This document shows, piece by piece, positions 21,639 to 29,634 of a DNA stretch of 64,000 nucleotides. The stretch covers positions 651,001-715,000 of the forward strand of contig NZ_JAQIJT010000002.1 of the NCBI RefSeq assembly GCF_036946125.1, written 5' to 3'. Under the pieces are notes generated by a model. The model did not search any database, was not told where the DNA came from, and saw only the letters and a list, made by a program, of their open reading frames with translations. Source of the stretch: Sphingomonas adhaesiva (lineage in GTDB: Bacteria > Pseudomonadota > Alphaproteobacteria > Sphingomonadales > Sphingomonadaceae). Within the stretch, counting starts at the first letter, position 1, and each line of letters opens with the position of its first letter. Made by a program: the position numbers and the translations under genes.

Positions 21639-22532
21639 TCAGTCGAACGCCGCAGGTGCCGGACGGCCCGCGCGATAGGCGCTCGCCGGGGCGTCGAACG
21701 GGAAGCCCTGCGCCGCGAGTGCTCCCATCAGGCGGCGCAGATTGGCGTAGCTCGCCGCGCTCGCCTCGCGCGCCATCGGGCTGGACAGCCATGCCTCGCG
21801 CGTGACCAGCCCGCCGTCCAGCATCACCAGCGGCCCCTCGATCAGGCGGTCGATGCGGCGGCGGACGGTCGCCTCGGACAGGCCCAGGAGCGCGGCGAGG
21901 CGACGGGTGCGCACCGGGCGCTTGGTCCCCTCCGGCGGGACGACGTCCAGCGTGGCGTAGGCGCGCGCCAGCACGGGGTCGAGCGTCAGCGCGCGACTGC
22001 TGGCGCACAGCACCGTGGAGAAGAGGACGAGGTCCATCCGGTCCTGGTGCGTCTCGGTATTGGTGCTGGCGACCGACAGCATCAGGTCCGCCGCCGCCGC
22101 CAGCCCGGCGTACCAATGATAGGGCCGCGCCGCCGGCGGATAATCGGGCAGTGCGTCGATCGCGCCCATATCCTCGATGAAGCGCACCATTGCGTCGTGG
22201 GTCACGGTGGCGAGCCGGGCGACGGGGCCGTCCTCCACGCCGACATGGACGACGATACCGCCGCGCTCGCGCCCGACCCAGCCGGCGGCGGTGAGTTCGG
22301 CGACGTGCCGGCGCGTGGTCTCGAACGGCAGGCCGAGCGATTCGGCCACCGCCAGCACCGGGGTGGGGCGGCCGCCGTCGATCATCCGCCGCACCAGCAG
22401 CGTGAAGATCATGAAACGGTCGACGCGCCCGTCGAACAGCGGCAGCGCGGTGGACAGGATCGTCGTCTGCATCTCCGCGAGCAGCCGCGTCATCGCGCGT
22501 AAGGGCGGGGGAGGCGGAGCAGACACGGTCAT
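21639..22532 (-). CDS. Putative transcriptional regulator with two winged-helix segments
   Basis: 297 aa from ATG 22532 (a TTG 18 nt upstream is possible). Two segments look like helix-turn-helix: ~50-85 (VLAVAESLGLPFETTRRHVAELTAAGWVGRERGG, a classic winged helix with ...ETTRRHVAELTAAGWV) and ~210-245 (RTRRLAALLGLSEATVRRRIDRLIEGPLVM). Between them lies a helical region containing HWYAGLAAAADLM. I do not recognise the family. It sits between miaB and phoH, normally adjacent genes, so it is an insertion in the conserved order. No binding target is apparent. Confidence 0.65.
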   Translation of the reverse strand: MTVSAPPPPPLRAMTRLLAEMQTTILSTALPLFDGRVDRFMIFTLLVRRMIDGGRPTPVLAVAESLGLPFETTRRHVAELTAAGWVGRERGGIVVHVGVEDGPVARLATVTHDAMVRFIEDMGAIDALPDYPPAARPYHWYAGLAAAADLMLSVASTNTETHQDRMDLVLFSTVLCASSRALTLDPVLARAYATLDVVPPEGTKRPVRTRRLAALLGLSEATVRRRIDRLIEGPLVMLDGGLVTREAWLSSPMAREASAASYANLRRLMGALAAQGFPFDAPASAYRAGRPAPAAFD

Positions 22533-22601
22533 GTTCGCGTTACGGCCCAACTTCCCTCAGAAAAGAACCCCTGCTGCGTCGATTCGGGTAATCACCGTCC
22601 G

Positions 22602-23960
22602 TCAGCAGGCGGTCGCGGCGGCCGGCGCGGTCACCCGGCCCGTCAGCGAATTCGGTCCGGCTTGCGTCAGGTCGACCTCCACCATGTCGCCGATCGCGTG
22701 ATCGCCGATGACATGGACCGATTGCAGCCAGGGCGACTTGCCGAGCCACTGGCCGGGCAGTTTCCCGCGTCGCTCGATCAGGATCGTGCAGCGGCGGCCC
22801 ACGGTCGCGGCGTTGAACGCGGCCTGGTCGCGGTTGAGCGCCGCCTGGAGCCGCTGCAGCCGGTCGTCCATCGCGGCGTCGCCCACCTGCGCCTCCATCG
22901 TCGCGGCAGGGGTGCCGGGGCGGGGCGAATATTTGAAGCTGAACGCCTGCGCATAGCCGACCGCGTCGACCAGCGCGATCGTCTCGGCGAACTCCGCTTC
23001 GGTCTCGCCGGGGAAGCCGACGATGAAATCGCCCGACAGCGCGATGTCCGGACAGACGGCGCGGATGCGGTCGATCAGCCGCAGATAGCTGTCGCGCGTG
23101 TGGCTGCGGTTCATCGCGCGCAGCACGCGGTCGCTGCCGGCCTGCACCGGCAGATGGAGGAACGGCATCAGCGCCGCGACGTCGCGGTGCGCGTCGATCA
23201 GACCCTGCGTCATGTCGTTGGGGTGGCTGGTGGTATAGCGGATGCGCGCCAGGCCGGGGATGCGGTCCAGCGCGCGGATCAGCCCGTGGAGCCCGCGGTC
23301 GTCGGCGTCGTTCCACGCGTTCACGTTCTGCCCCAGCAGCGTGATCTCGCGCGCGCCGGCGTCGACCAGCGCGCGCGCTTCCTCGACGATCGCGTCGAAC
23401 GGGCGGCTGACCTCCGCGCCGCGGGTATAGGGGACGACGCAATAGGTGCAGAATTTGTCGCACCCCTCCTGCACCGTCAGGAACGCCGACGCGCCCACCC
23501 GCCGCCGCGCCGGCAACGCGCCGAATTTGGAGGCCAGCGGCATGTCGGTATCGAGCGCGGGGGTGCCCGCGGCGGCATCGGCGACCAGTTTCGGCAAATG
23601 GTGATAGGCCTGCGGGCCGACCACCACGTCCACCTTCGCGCGGCGCACGATCTCCTCGCCCTCGGCCTGCGCGACGCAGCCGGCCACCGCGATCATCGGG
23701 GCGGCGCGATCCTGCTCGCGCGCGTGCTTGCGCAGCCGGCCGATGTCGGAATAGACCTTCTCGGTCGCCTTCTCGCGGATGTGGCAGGTGTTGAGCACGA
23801 CCAGATCGGCCGCGGCGGCATCGTCGGTCGCGGTCAGGCCATCGGCGGCCATCAGTTCCGCCATGCGCTCGCCGTCATAGACGTTCATCTGGCAGCCGAA
23901 CGACTTGACGTGGAAGGTCTTCGGCGGGGTCTTGGGCGTGGCGTGGACGGGTGCGGACAT
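22602..23960 (-). CDS. miaB: tRNA-2-methylthio-N6-isopentenyladenosine synthase
   Basis: 452 aa radical-SAM methylthiotransferase acting on A37 of tRNAs. Order: N-terminal MTTase domain with [18 protein letters not shown] and [10 protein letters not shown] (first FeS cluster Cys), radical-[18 protein letters not shown] (CxxxCxxC), [23 protein letters not shown], then a C-terminal TRAM domain (~380-445, [20 protein letters not shown]). A start at 23960 gives the expected N-terminus. It lies 40 bp downstream of the acyltransferase gene. Confidence 0.96.
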   Translation of the reverse strand: MSAPVHATPKTPPKTFHVKSFGCQMNVYDGERMAELMAADGLTATDDAAAADLVVLNTCHIREKATEKVYSDIGRLRKHAREQDRAAPMIAVAGCVAQAEGEEIVRRAKVDVVVGPQAYHHLPKLVADAAAGTPALDTDMPLASKFGALPARRRVGASAFLTVQEGCDKFCTYCVVPYTRGAEVSRPFDAIVEEARALVDAGAREITLLGQNVNAWNDADDRGLHGLIRALDRIPGLARIRYTTSHPNDMTQGLIDAHRDVAALMPFLHLPVQAGSDRVLRAMNRSHTRDSYLRLIDRIRAVCPDIALSGDFIVGFPGETEAEFAETIALVDAVGYAQAFSFKYSPRPGTPAATMEAQVGDAAMDDRLQRLQAALNRDQAAFNAATVGRRCTILIERRGKLPGQWLGKSPWLQSVHVIGDHAIGDMVEVDLTQAGPNSLTGRVTAPAAATAC

Positions 23961-23999
23961 GGCGGTCCCATATCCCAGCGAAGGCGTTGTCGCCAGCGT

Positions 24000-24710
24000 T
24001 CAGCGCCCGGCCGCCTCGATCCGCGCGCGCGCCTCCGCCGCGATCGCCTTGCGCCCGCCCTCGGGCACGAACGGTTCCAGGAAGTGGAGCGTCGCGGTGA
24101 AGCGCCCGGCGCGGTTCAGGACGCGGGCGGCGTGGTCCTTGCCGTGTTCGTCGCCGACCCAGGCGAGCTCCGCGGTGGCCTCGCCATAGTCGATCCGGAC
24201 GGGCTGGATCATCAGGCCGGCGGGTGCGGGGTCCAGCGCGGCGAGCAGCGCCGGCTTGAACGGGAGGAGGGTGGAGCCGTCGCCCGTCGTCCCCTCCGGA
24301 AAGATCGCGATCGCCCAGGCGTGCGCCAGCGCGTCGCGCAGGTCCGCCACCTGCCGCTCGATCCCCATGCGATCGCCGCGGCTGACGAAGATGGTGCGGT
24401 TGAGCGTGCACAGCCAGCCGATCAGCGGCACCGCGCGCAGCTCCGCCTTCGCCACGAAGGCGGTGCCGGTCGCCCCCGCGAGCAGCGGAATATCCATCCA
24501 GCTGAGATGATTCGACAGGAAGACGACGTCACGCCGCAGCGGACGCCCGAGGATGCGCGCGCGCGCGCCGAATAGCCGCGCGGCGGTGCCGAGGAACAGT
24601 CGCGGCCAGGGGGAGGGCGCGCGGACCAGACGCCAAAGCCCGTGGAGCACCAGCGCGCCGGGCAGCACGAGGACCAGCGCGGCGAGTCGGACGTAGCGGC
24701 GGGCGATCAT
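24000..24710 (-). CDS. plsC: 1-acyl-sn-glycerol-3-phosphate acyltransferase (PlsC family)
   Basis: 236 aa. The N-terminal hydrophobic segment (~8-27) is followed by the acyltransferase block NHLSWMD (Hx4D) near residue 67, then NRTIFVSRGDR and FPEGTTGDG. It probably converts lysophosphatidic acid to phosphatidic acid at the inner membrane; relatives that acylate other lysolipids (OlsA-type) cannot be excluded. It belongs to the tsaB-rimI-fur-plsC-miaB order conserved in alphaproteobacteria. Confidence 0.88.
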   Translation of the reverse strand: MIARRYVRLAALVLVLPGALVLHGLWRLVRAPSPWPRLFLGTAARLFGARARILGRPLRRDVVFLSNHLSWMDIPLLAGATGTAFVAKAELRAVPLIGWLCTLNRTIFVSRGDRMGIERQVADLRDALAHAWAIAIFPEGTTGDGSTLLPFKPALLAALDPAPAGLMIQPVRIDYGEATAELAWVGDEHGKDHAARVLNRAGRFTATLHFLEPFVPEGGRKAIAAEARARIEAAGR

Positions 24711-24765
24711 GGCCCTTCGTCACCCAGCCTCAAGGCCGGGGCGACGCGGCGGGGAGAAGACGAGC

Positions 24766-25185
24766 TCAATCCCGCTTCAGCGAGACGCCGTAGAGCTCCA
24801 TGCGGTGATCGACCAGGCGGAAGCCGAGGCGCTCCGCGATCGCCTTTTGCAGCAGCTCCAGCTCGGGATCGACGAACTCGATCACCTTGCCCGTCTCGAC
24901 ATCGATCAGGTGGTCGTGATGCGCCTCCGGCGACGGTTCGTAGCGCGCGCGCCCGTCGCCGAAATCGTGGCGGTCGAGGATGCCGGCCTCCTCGAACAGA
25001 CGCACCGTGCGATAGACCGTGGCGATGGAAATGCCCGGATCGATCGCCGAGGAACGGGCATAGACCTTCTCCACGTCGGGATGATCCTCCGCCTCGGACA
25101 GGACGCGCGCGATGACGCGGCGCTGTTCGGTGATGCGGAGCCCCTTTTCGTGGCACAATGCTTCGAGATCGATCTTGCGAGCCAT
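24766..25185 (-). CDS. fur: Fur-family metalloregulator
   Basis: 139 aa. The N-terminal winged helix (RITEQRRVIARVLSEAEDHPDVEKVYARSS ... ISIATVYRTVRLFEEAGIL) is followed by the dimerisation/metal domain with HHDHLIDVETGKVIEFVDPELE. The C-terminal CxxC zinc site of E. coli Fur is absent, as in many alphaproteobacterial Fur/Mur proteins, so the sensed metal could be Fe or Mn. The position between rimI and plsC is the conserved one. No Fur box was searched for systematically. Confidence 0.92.
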   Translation of the reverse strand: MARKIDLEALCHEKGLRITEQRRVIARVLSEAEDHPDVEKVYARSSAIDPGISIATVYRTVRLFEEAGILDRHDFGDGRARYEPSPEAHHDHLIDVETGKVIEFVDPELELLQKAIAERLGFRLVDHRMELYGVSLKRD

Positions 25186-25253
25186 GAACGGGTAGATAGT
25201 GCGAACCCCTTGTTGCGAAAAGCGCTACCGACTCGCAACAGGCCGAAATCGCG

Positions 25254-25724
25254 TCAGTCCAGCGCGCGGGCGTAGGTGCAGGCGTCGAACGTCTCGCCGC
25301 TGCGGCTGCGATAATAGTCGCGCCGCGTGCCGACCGGCGCGAAGCCGTGCGCGACATAGAGCGCGATCGCGGGGTTGTTGGCGCGCACCTCCAGGTGGAG
25401 ACGGCGCACGCCGCGCCCCTCGCACTCCGCGATCACGCTGCGCAGCAGGGCGCCGCCGATTCCGCTGCGGCGGCGCGACGGGTCGACCGCGATCAGCAGC
25501 AGTTCCGCCTCGTCCATGATCGCGCGCGACAGCGCGAAGCCCGCCAGCGCGCCATCGACATGCGCCAGCGTCAGCCAGACGCCGGGCATCGCCAGGATGC
25601 CGACGCACTGGCTGCGCGTCCACGCCTCGCCGAAGCGCGGGTCGAACGCGCGGGCCATGATCCGCTCGACGGCCTCGGCATCGGCGGCGCCGCCGTGCGA
25701 CAGCTCGATCACGCGCGTCGTCAT
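25254..25724 (-). CDS. rimI: Ribosomal protein S18-alanine N-acetyltransferase (RimI-like)
   Basis: 156 aa GNAT fold. The acetyl-CoA site is visible as IAVDPSRRRSGIGGALLRSVI (Q/RxxGxG/A motif ~90), followed by RLHLEVRANNPAIALYVAHGFAPVGTRRDYYR. Its ATG overlaps the tsaB stop (ATGA), the usual tsaB-rimI pairing. The substrate is inferred from context; other N-terminal acetylation targets are possible. Confidence 0.9.
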   Translation of the reverse strand: MTTRVIELSHGGAADAEAVERIMARAFDPRFGEAWTRSQCVGILAMPGVWLTLAHVDGALAGFALSRAIMDEAELLLIAVDPSRRRSGIGGALLRSVIAECEGRGVRRLHLEVRANNPAIALYVAHGFAPVGTRRDYYRSRSGETFDACTYARALD

Positions 25725-26341
25725 GCGGCGCGGGGCGCGGGCGGCTTCGCGTCGGGCGCGCGACCGTAGAAGGGGGCGGCGGGCAGCGCGCGCTCGATTG
25801 CCGGCAACAGCATCGCGTGGCGCGCATCGGGCAGGGTGTCGTCGCGGGGAACACGATCGTCGAGCGCGGCGAGCCAGCGCGTGCCCGTGCCGACCGCGCG
25901 ACGTCCGTCCAGCGCGGCGAGCGCGGCCTGCGGCGTCAGCGAGCGCGGCGCGTCGAGGGCGGCGAACGGAGCGTCGAAGGCCTGCATGAAGACCTCACCG
26001 TGCCCGCCTTCGGTCACGACCGCAAGCGGGCCGCCGTCCAGCGCCGCGGCGGCGATGATCGCCAGCGTGCCATAGCCCGACAGCCTCGCGCCCCAACCCA
26101 GCGCCAGACCGCGCGCGGCGGCGATACCGACGCGGATCCCGGTGAAGCTGCCGGGGCCGACATCCACCAGGATGCGCGAGGCACGCCCGCCGCCCGCCAG
26201 ATCCGCGATCATCGGCACCAGCCGTTCGGCATGGCCGCGTCCGACGACGTCGTGACGCGCATCGATCAGGGTCGCTCCATCGAAGAGCGCGACGGAGCAG
26301 GCGGCGGTGGCGGTGTCGATGACGAGGGTGCGGGTGGACAT
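25721..26341 (-). CDS. tsaB: tRNA threonylcarbamoyladenosine biosynthesis protein TsaB
   Basis: 206 aa, ASKHA fold without the metal-binding HxxxH of TsaD. Begins TLVIDTATAACSVALFDG, then HAERLVPMIADL and VDVGPGSFTGIRVGIAAARGLALG, which is diagnostic. It partners TsaD and TsaE in making t6A37 in tRNA. The ATG at 26341 was chosen over a start 63 nt upstream because families begin at MSTRTLVIDTA. A palindromic repeat lies just upstream. Confidence 0.93.
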   Translation of the reverse strand: MSTRTLVIDTATAACSVALFDGATLIDARHDVVGRGHAERLVPMIADLAGGGRASRILVDVGPGSFTGIRVGIAAARGLALGWGARLSGYGTLAIIAAAALDGGPLAVVTEGGHGEVFMQAFDAPFAALDAPRSLTPQAALAALDGRRAVGTGTRWLAALDDRVPRDDTLPDARHAMLLPAIERALPAAPFYGRAPDAKPPAPRAA

Positions 26342-26399
26342 GAGATGCGTTCGGCTGTCGCGTGGGAGAGGTTGAGATGCAAGACCACGTCGATCCGCC

Positions 26400-26480
26400 G
26401 TCACCCCGGCCTTGAGCCGGGGTCCCGCTGTTTCACGACCGCCGGAGGAAAGCGGGACCCCGGGTCAAGCCCGGGGTGAC
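26400..26480. repeat. GTCACCCCGG-type palindromic repeat, 81 bp
   Basis: GTCACCCCGGCCTTGAGCCG then GGTCCCGCT ... AGCGGGACCCCGGG ... CCCGGGGTGAC: a nearly perfect inverted repeat with nested stems. It is exactly the length of the unit inside gspH (39807-39887). It lies between rutE and tsaB on the minus strand and is not coding here. Confidence 0.75.
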
Positions 26481-26506
26481 GAAGGTGTCGAGCGCGGAAA
26501 ACGGCA

Positions 26507-27100
26507 TCAAACGATACGGTTGAACTTCTCGAACGCCGGGCGCGGGCTGCGGTCGAAGATGGTCGACGGGTCGCCGTAGCCGAGCGTGGAGATGAAGTTG
26601 GTCTTCACCGACGGCGTGTCGGCGAAGAACGCGTTGTCCACCGCCCCCGCGTCGAACCCCGACATCGGCCCGGTATCGAGCCCCAGCGCGCGCGCCGCCA
26701 TGATGAAATAGCCGCCCTGGAGCGAGGAATTGCGGAACGCCGATGCCTCCCGCAGCGCGCGGTTGCCGTCGAACCACGCCTTCGCATCGGTGTGCGGGAA
26801 CAGCTCGGGCAGATGCTCGTGGAAATCGATGTCCATGCCCAGCACGACCGTGACCGGCGCGTTCAGCACCTTGGGCTTGTTCGCCGCGGAGCAGGCATCC
26901 GCCACCTTGGCCTTGGCCTCGTCCGACACGCACCAGACCAGCCGCGCGGGCAGCTGATTGGCGGAGGTCGGCCCCATCTTCATGAGGTCCCAGATGGCGC
27001 GCAGCGTATCCTCGCCCACCGGCTGGTCACGATAGCCGTTGTAGCTGCGCGCGGTGCGGAACAGCTGGTCGAGCGCGGCATCGTCGAGGATGTGGGACAT
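26507..27100 (-). CDS. Malonic-semialdehyde-reductase-like nitroreductase (RutE/HadB family)
   Basis: 197 aa FMN-dependent nitroreductase fold. Motifs are RSYNGYRDQPVGEDTLRAIWDLMKMGPTSANQLPAR (FMN-binding residues in the N-terminal part), AFRNSSLQGGYFIMAARALGLDTGPMSGFD and FISTLGYGD, close to the RutE/HadB signature. RutE-type enzymes reduce malonic semialdehyde in pyrimidine breakdown, but no other rut genes are here, so the physiological substrate is open. It lies between nifU-like and tsaB. Confidence 0.85.
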   Translation of the reverse strand: MSHILDDAALDQLFRTARSYNGYRDQPVGEDTLRAIWDLMKMGPTSANQLPARLVWCVSDEAKAKVADACSAANKPKVLNAPVTVVLGMDIDFHEHLPELFPHTDAKAWFDGNRALREASAFRNSSLQGGYFIMAARALGLDTGPMSGFDAGAVDNAFFADTPSVKTNFISTLGYGDPSTIFDRSPRPAFEKFNRIV

Positions 27101-27150
27101 GGTTCACCCGGTAGCGAAAGGGAGGGAAGGCAAGACGGAGCGCGCGCGCG

Positions 27151-27723
27151 TCAGACCGCGCGCACCTCGGTAACCTCGGGGACATAGTGGCGCAGCAGCT
27201 GCTCGATGCCGTTCTTCAGCGTCGCGCTGGACGAGGGGCAGCCGGCGCACGCCCCCTGCATGCGCAGATAGACGCGGCCCTTGTCGAAGCCGCGATAGAC
27301 GATGTCGCCGCCGTCGTTGGCGACCGCGGGGCGCACGCGCGTCTCGATCAGGTCGCGGATCTGCGCGACGATATCCGCATCGGCGGGATCGTCGGCGAAC
27401 GCCTCCTCCTCGGGCGGGACCGAGAAGCCGGCGGAGGGCGCGCGGAACAGCGGCATCTGCGCGGTGAAGTGATCCATCAGGATCGCGAGCACGTCGGGCT
27501 TGGCCTCGCGCCAGTCGACGCCGGGCGCCACCGTGACCGAGACGAAGTCGCGCCCGAAGAACACGCCGGTGACATCGCCCAGCCCGAACAGCGCCTCGGC
27601 CAGCGGGCTGGCCTCCGCTTCCTCCGGCGTGGCGAAGTCGCGGGTCCCCGCGTCCATGACGGTGCGACCCGGCAGGAACTTCAGCGTGGCGGGGTTCGGG
27701 GTGGCTTCGGTTTCGATCAGCAT
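27151..27723 (-). CDS. NifU-like iron-sulfur scaffold protein (Nfu type)
   Basis: 190 aa. The N-terminal Nfu_N domain (LIETEATPNPATLKFLPGRTVMDAGTRDF) is followed by a C-terminal NifU domain (~105-185) with the cluster-binding GACAGCPSS (CxxC). It delivers Fe-S clusters to target apoproteins such as MiaB, encoded a few genes away. The start at 27723 was chosen for the conserved MLIETEATPNP; upstream in-frame codons are read through the divergent intergenic region. Confidence 0.92.
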   Translation of the reverse strand: MLIETEATPNPATLKFLPGRTVMDAGTRDFATPEEAEASPLAEALFGLGDVTGVFFGRDFVSVTVAPGVDWREAKPDVLAILMDHFTAQMPLFRAPSAGFSVPPEEEAFADDPADADIVAQIRDLIETRVRPAVANDGGDIVYRGFDKGRVYLRMQGACAGCPSSSATLKNGIEQLLRHYVPEVTEVRAV

Positions 27724-27817
27724 CGCTGCGATGTGGCCCGCGCGCGCGCGCGGATCAAGCGCCGGGCGCGAAAGGGATCGTTTCTCCGCCCGAAGCCGAG
27801 CGTCCGGCGCCGGGACA

Positions 27818-27879
27818 TTGTCACGCAACCGACATGGATGAGTCATGCGGCTGTCTCCAAACCTGCATTTGCGTGTCAC
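27818..27879 (+). promoter_or_regulatory. Array of six PHO-box-like heptamers at 11-bp phase
   Basis: Heptamers start at 27818 TTGTCAC, 27829 CCGACAT, 27840 GAGTCAT, 27851 CTGTCTC, 27862 CCTGCAT and 27873 GTGTCAC, each exactly 11 bp after the last. The column majority is CTGTCA(T/C), the known PhoB half-site, and the 7+4 spacing is that of a PHO box. It lies ~104 nt before the lipoprotein start and ~95 nt before the divergent nifU-like gene. PhoB control of the lipoprotein gene is an inference. The rest of the 27724-27982 gap has no gene. Confidence 0.6.
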
Positions 27880-27982
27880 GCAACGCGCCTAGCGGCGCTC
27901 CCAGGACGAAAGCGGATGGGCAGCAGCCCGGTGCCGCGTCCGGGTTCCGGGGGACGGACCCGCCATCATTAGGGAGTGTTTC

Positions 27983-29569
27983 ATGCTCAGCTTCACGCGC
28001 CGTCGCACCCTGCTCGCGACCACCGCCTGCCTGTTCCTCGCATCGTGCGGCGGCGCTGACGACATCGCGTCGCCGGGCGAGGGGTCGTTCCCGCCGGGCG
28101 TCGGCACGCCGACGCCGTCGCCCACCACCTCGCCGTCGCCGACCCCCACGTCGGGCGTGCCCGCCGCATCCTGCCCGAGCAACACGATCGACGCGGGCGT
28201 CGTCGGCAACTACCGCGGCTGCCGCCTGCCGAGCCGGATCGAAGGCACGCTGTCGCTCGCGCGCCTGCCGGGCGTCGCCTATGAGATCAACGGCCGCGTC
28301 GACGTGGGCGTCGACGTCGGCGGGGCCGGCACGGCCGTGGGCGGCGCATCGGCGACGCTGAGCATCGCGCCGGGCGTCATCGTCTATGCCAACACGACGA
28401 ACGGCGACAACGACTATATGGTGGTCAACCGCGGCTCGCGCCTGAACGCCGAGGGTTCGGAGACGCTGCCGATCATCTTCACCACGCAGGAAAATCTGCT
28501 CGGCACCGTCACCGACGAGACGCAGGGGCGGTGGGGCGGCATCATCATGGCGGGCCGCGCGCCGATCTCCAACTGCAACGCGACCGTCACGCCGGGCAGC
28601 GCGCAGTGCGAGAACGTGGTCGAGGGCACCACGACCGCGCTGTACGGCGGTGCGACCGCGACCGACAGTTCGGGTATCATCCGCTATGTCCAGATCCGCT
28701 ACTCGGGCACCGTCATCTCGCCCAACAACGAGCTTCAGGGCCTGACCCTCGCCGGCACCGGCTCGGGTACGGTGGTCGACCACGTTCAGGTCCACAATTC
28801 GTCGGACGACGGCATCGAGGTGTTCGGCGGCCGCACCAACCTGCGCTACCTGGTGCTGACCGGCGCGGACGACGACGGCCTGGATACCGATGTGGGCTGG
28901 CAGGGCTTCGCCCAGTTCGTGCTGGCGATCCAGAAGCCGAACAACAACCAGACCGACAACTATTCGACCGAGATCGACTCCAACGGCAACGAGGATGCGC
29001 TGCCGCGTCAGCGCTACACGCTGGCGAACTTCACCTTCGTCCAGACCTCGACCGCGACCAACGCCGCGATCCGCCTGCGCGGCGGTGCCGACGCCACGTT
29101 CGTCAACGGCATCGTGACCGGCCCGCGGGCCTGCCTCAACATCGTCGCGGGCGTCGATGCGCAGGGCAAGTCGACGATCCGTCCGGCGAATGCCGGGCTG
29201 GAGGACAACGGGCCTCCGGTGTTCAGCTCGGTGCTGTTCGGCTGCGCGCAGCCGTACGCGGAAACGGCGGTCAACAGCATCACCGTCACCGAGGCGGAGC
29301 AGCGCGCGGTGTTCACCGCGGGCACGAACAACCTGGAGAGCGGTACGGGCCTGCTGACGGGCACGTACCTGCCGGCCGGGGCCGCGACGTCCGCGACCGC
29401 GTTCAACGCCGCGACGCTCAACCCCGCGGGCACCTCGTTCCTGGTGCGCACCAGCTACGTCGGCGCGGTGAACGGCTCCACCGACACCTGGTACCAGGGG
29501 TGGACCTGCAACTCGGACCGGGCGAACTTCGGCAACCGTTCGAGCGCGTGCACCAGCCTGCCGAACTGA
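27983..29569 (+). CDS. Exported beta-helix-like lipoprotein (possible ElpS-like T2SS-associated protein)
   Basis: 528 aa. The signal peptide ends in the lipobox LASC (Cys ~22); +2 is Gly, consistent with sorting to the outer membrane. A Pro/Ser/Thr-rich linker (~35-60) precedes a long region of short beta repeats rich in Gly, Asn, Thr and Asp (GSGTVVDHVQVHNSSDDGIEVFGGRTNLRYLVLTGADDDGLDTDVGW), typical of right-handed beta-helix proteins. Paired Cys (SNCNATV...QCENV) suggest disulfides. A strong ribosome-binding site (AGGGAG) precedes the ATG. It is followed 65 bp later by a TonB-dependent receptor and then by a 12-gene T2SS. Function is unknown; surface binding or processing of a phosphate-containing substrate is a guess from context. 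Confidence 0.75.
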   Translation: MLSFTRRRTLLATTACLFLASCGGADDIASPGEGSFPPGVGTPTPSPTTSPSPTPTSGVPAASCPSNTIDAGVVGNYRGCRLPSRIEGTLSLARLPGVAYEINGRVDVGVDVGGAGTAVGGASATLSIAPGVIVYANTTNGDNDYMVVNRGSRLNAEGSETLPIIFTTQENLLGTVTDETQGRWGGIIMAGRAPISNCNATVTPGSAQCENVVEGTTTALYGGATATDSSGIIRYVQIRYSGTVISPNNELQGLTLAGTGSGTVVDHVQVHNSSDDGIEVFGGRTNLRYLVLTGADDDGLDTDVGWQGFAQFVLAIQKPNNNQTDNYSTEIDSNGNEDALPRQRYTLANFTFVQTSTATNAAIRLRGGADATFVNGIVTGPRACLNIVAGVDAQGKSTIRPANAGLEDNGPPVFSSVLFGCAQPYAETAVNSITVTEAEQRAVFTAGTNNLESGTGLLTGTYLPAGAATSATAFNAATLNPAGTSFLVRTSYVGAVNGSTDTWYQGWTCNSDRANFGNRSSACTSLPN

Positions 29570-29634
29570 TCGTCGCCACTTCCCGCGGGCGGCCGGCGGT
29601 CGCCCGCGAACATCATAGATAAGGCGCGGCCTTC

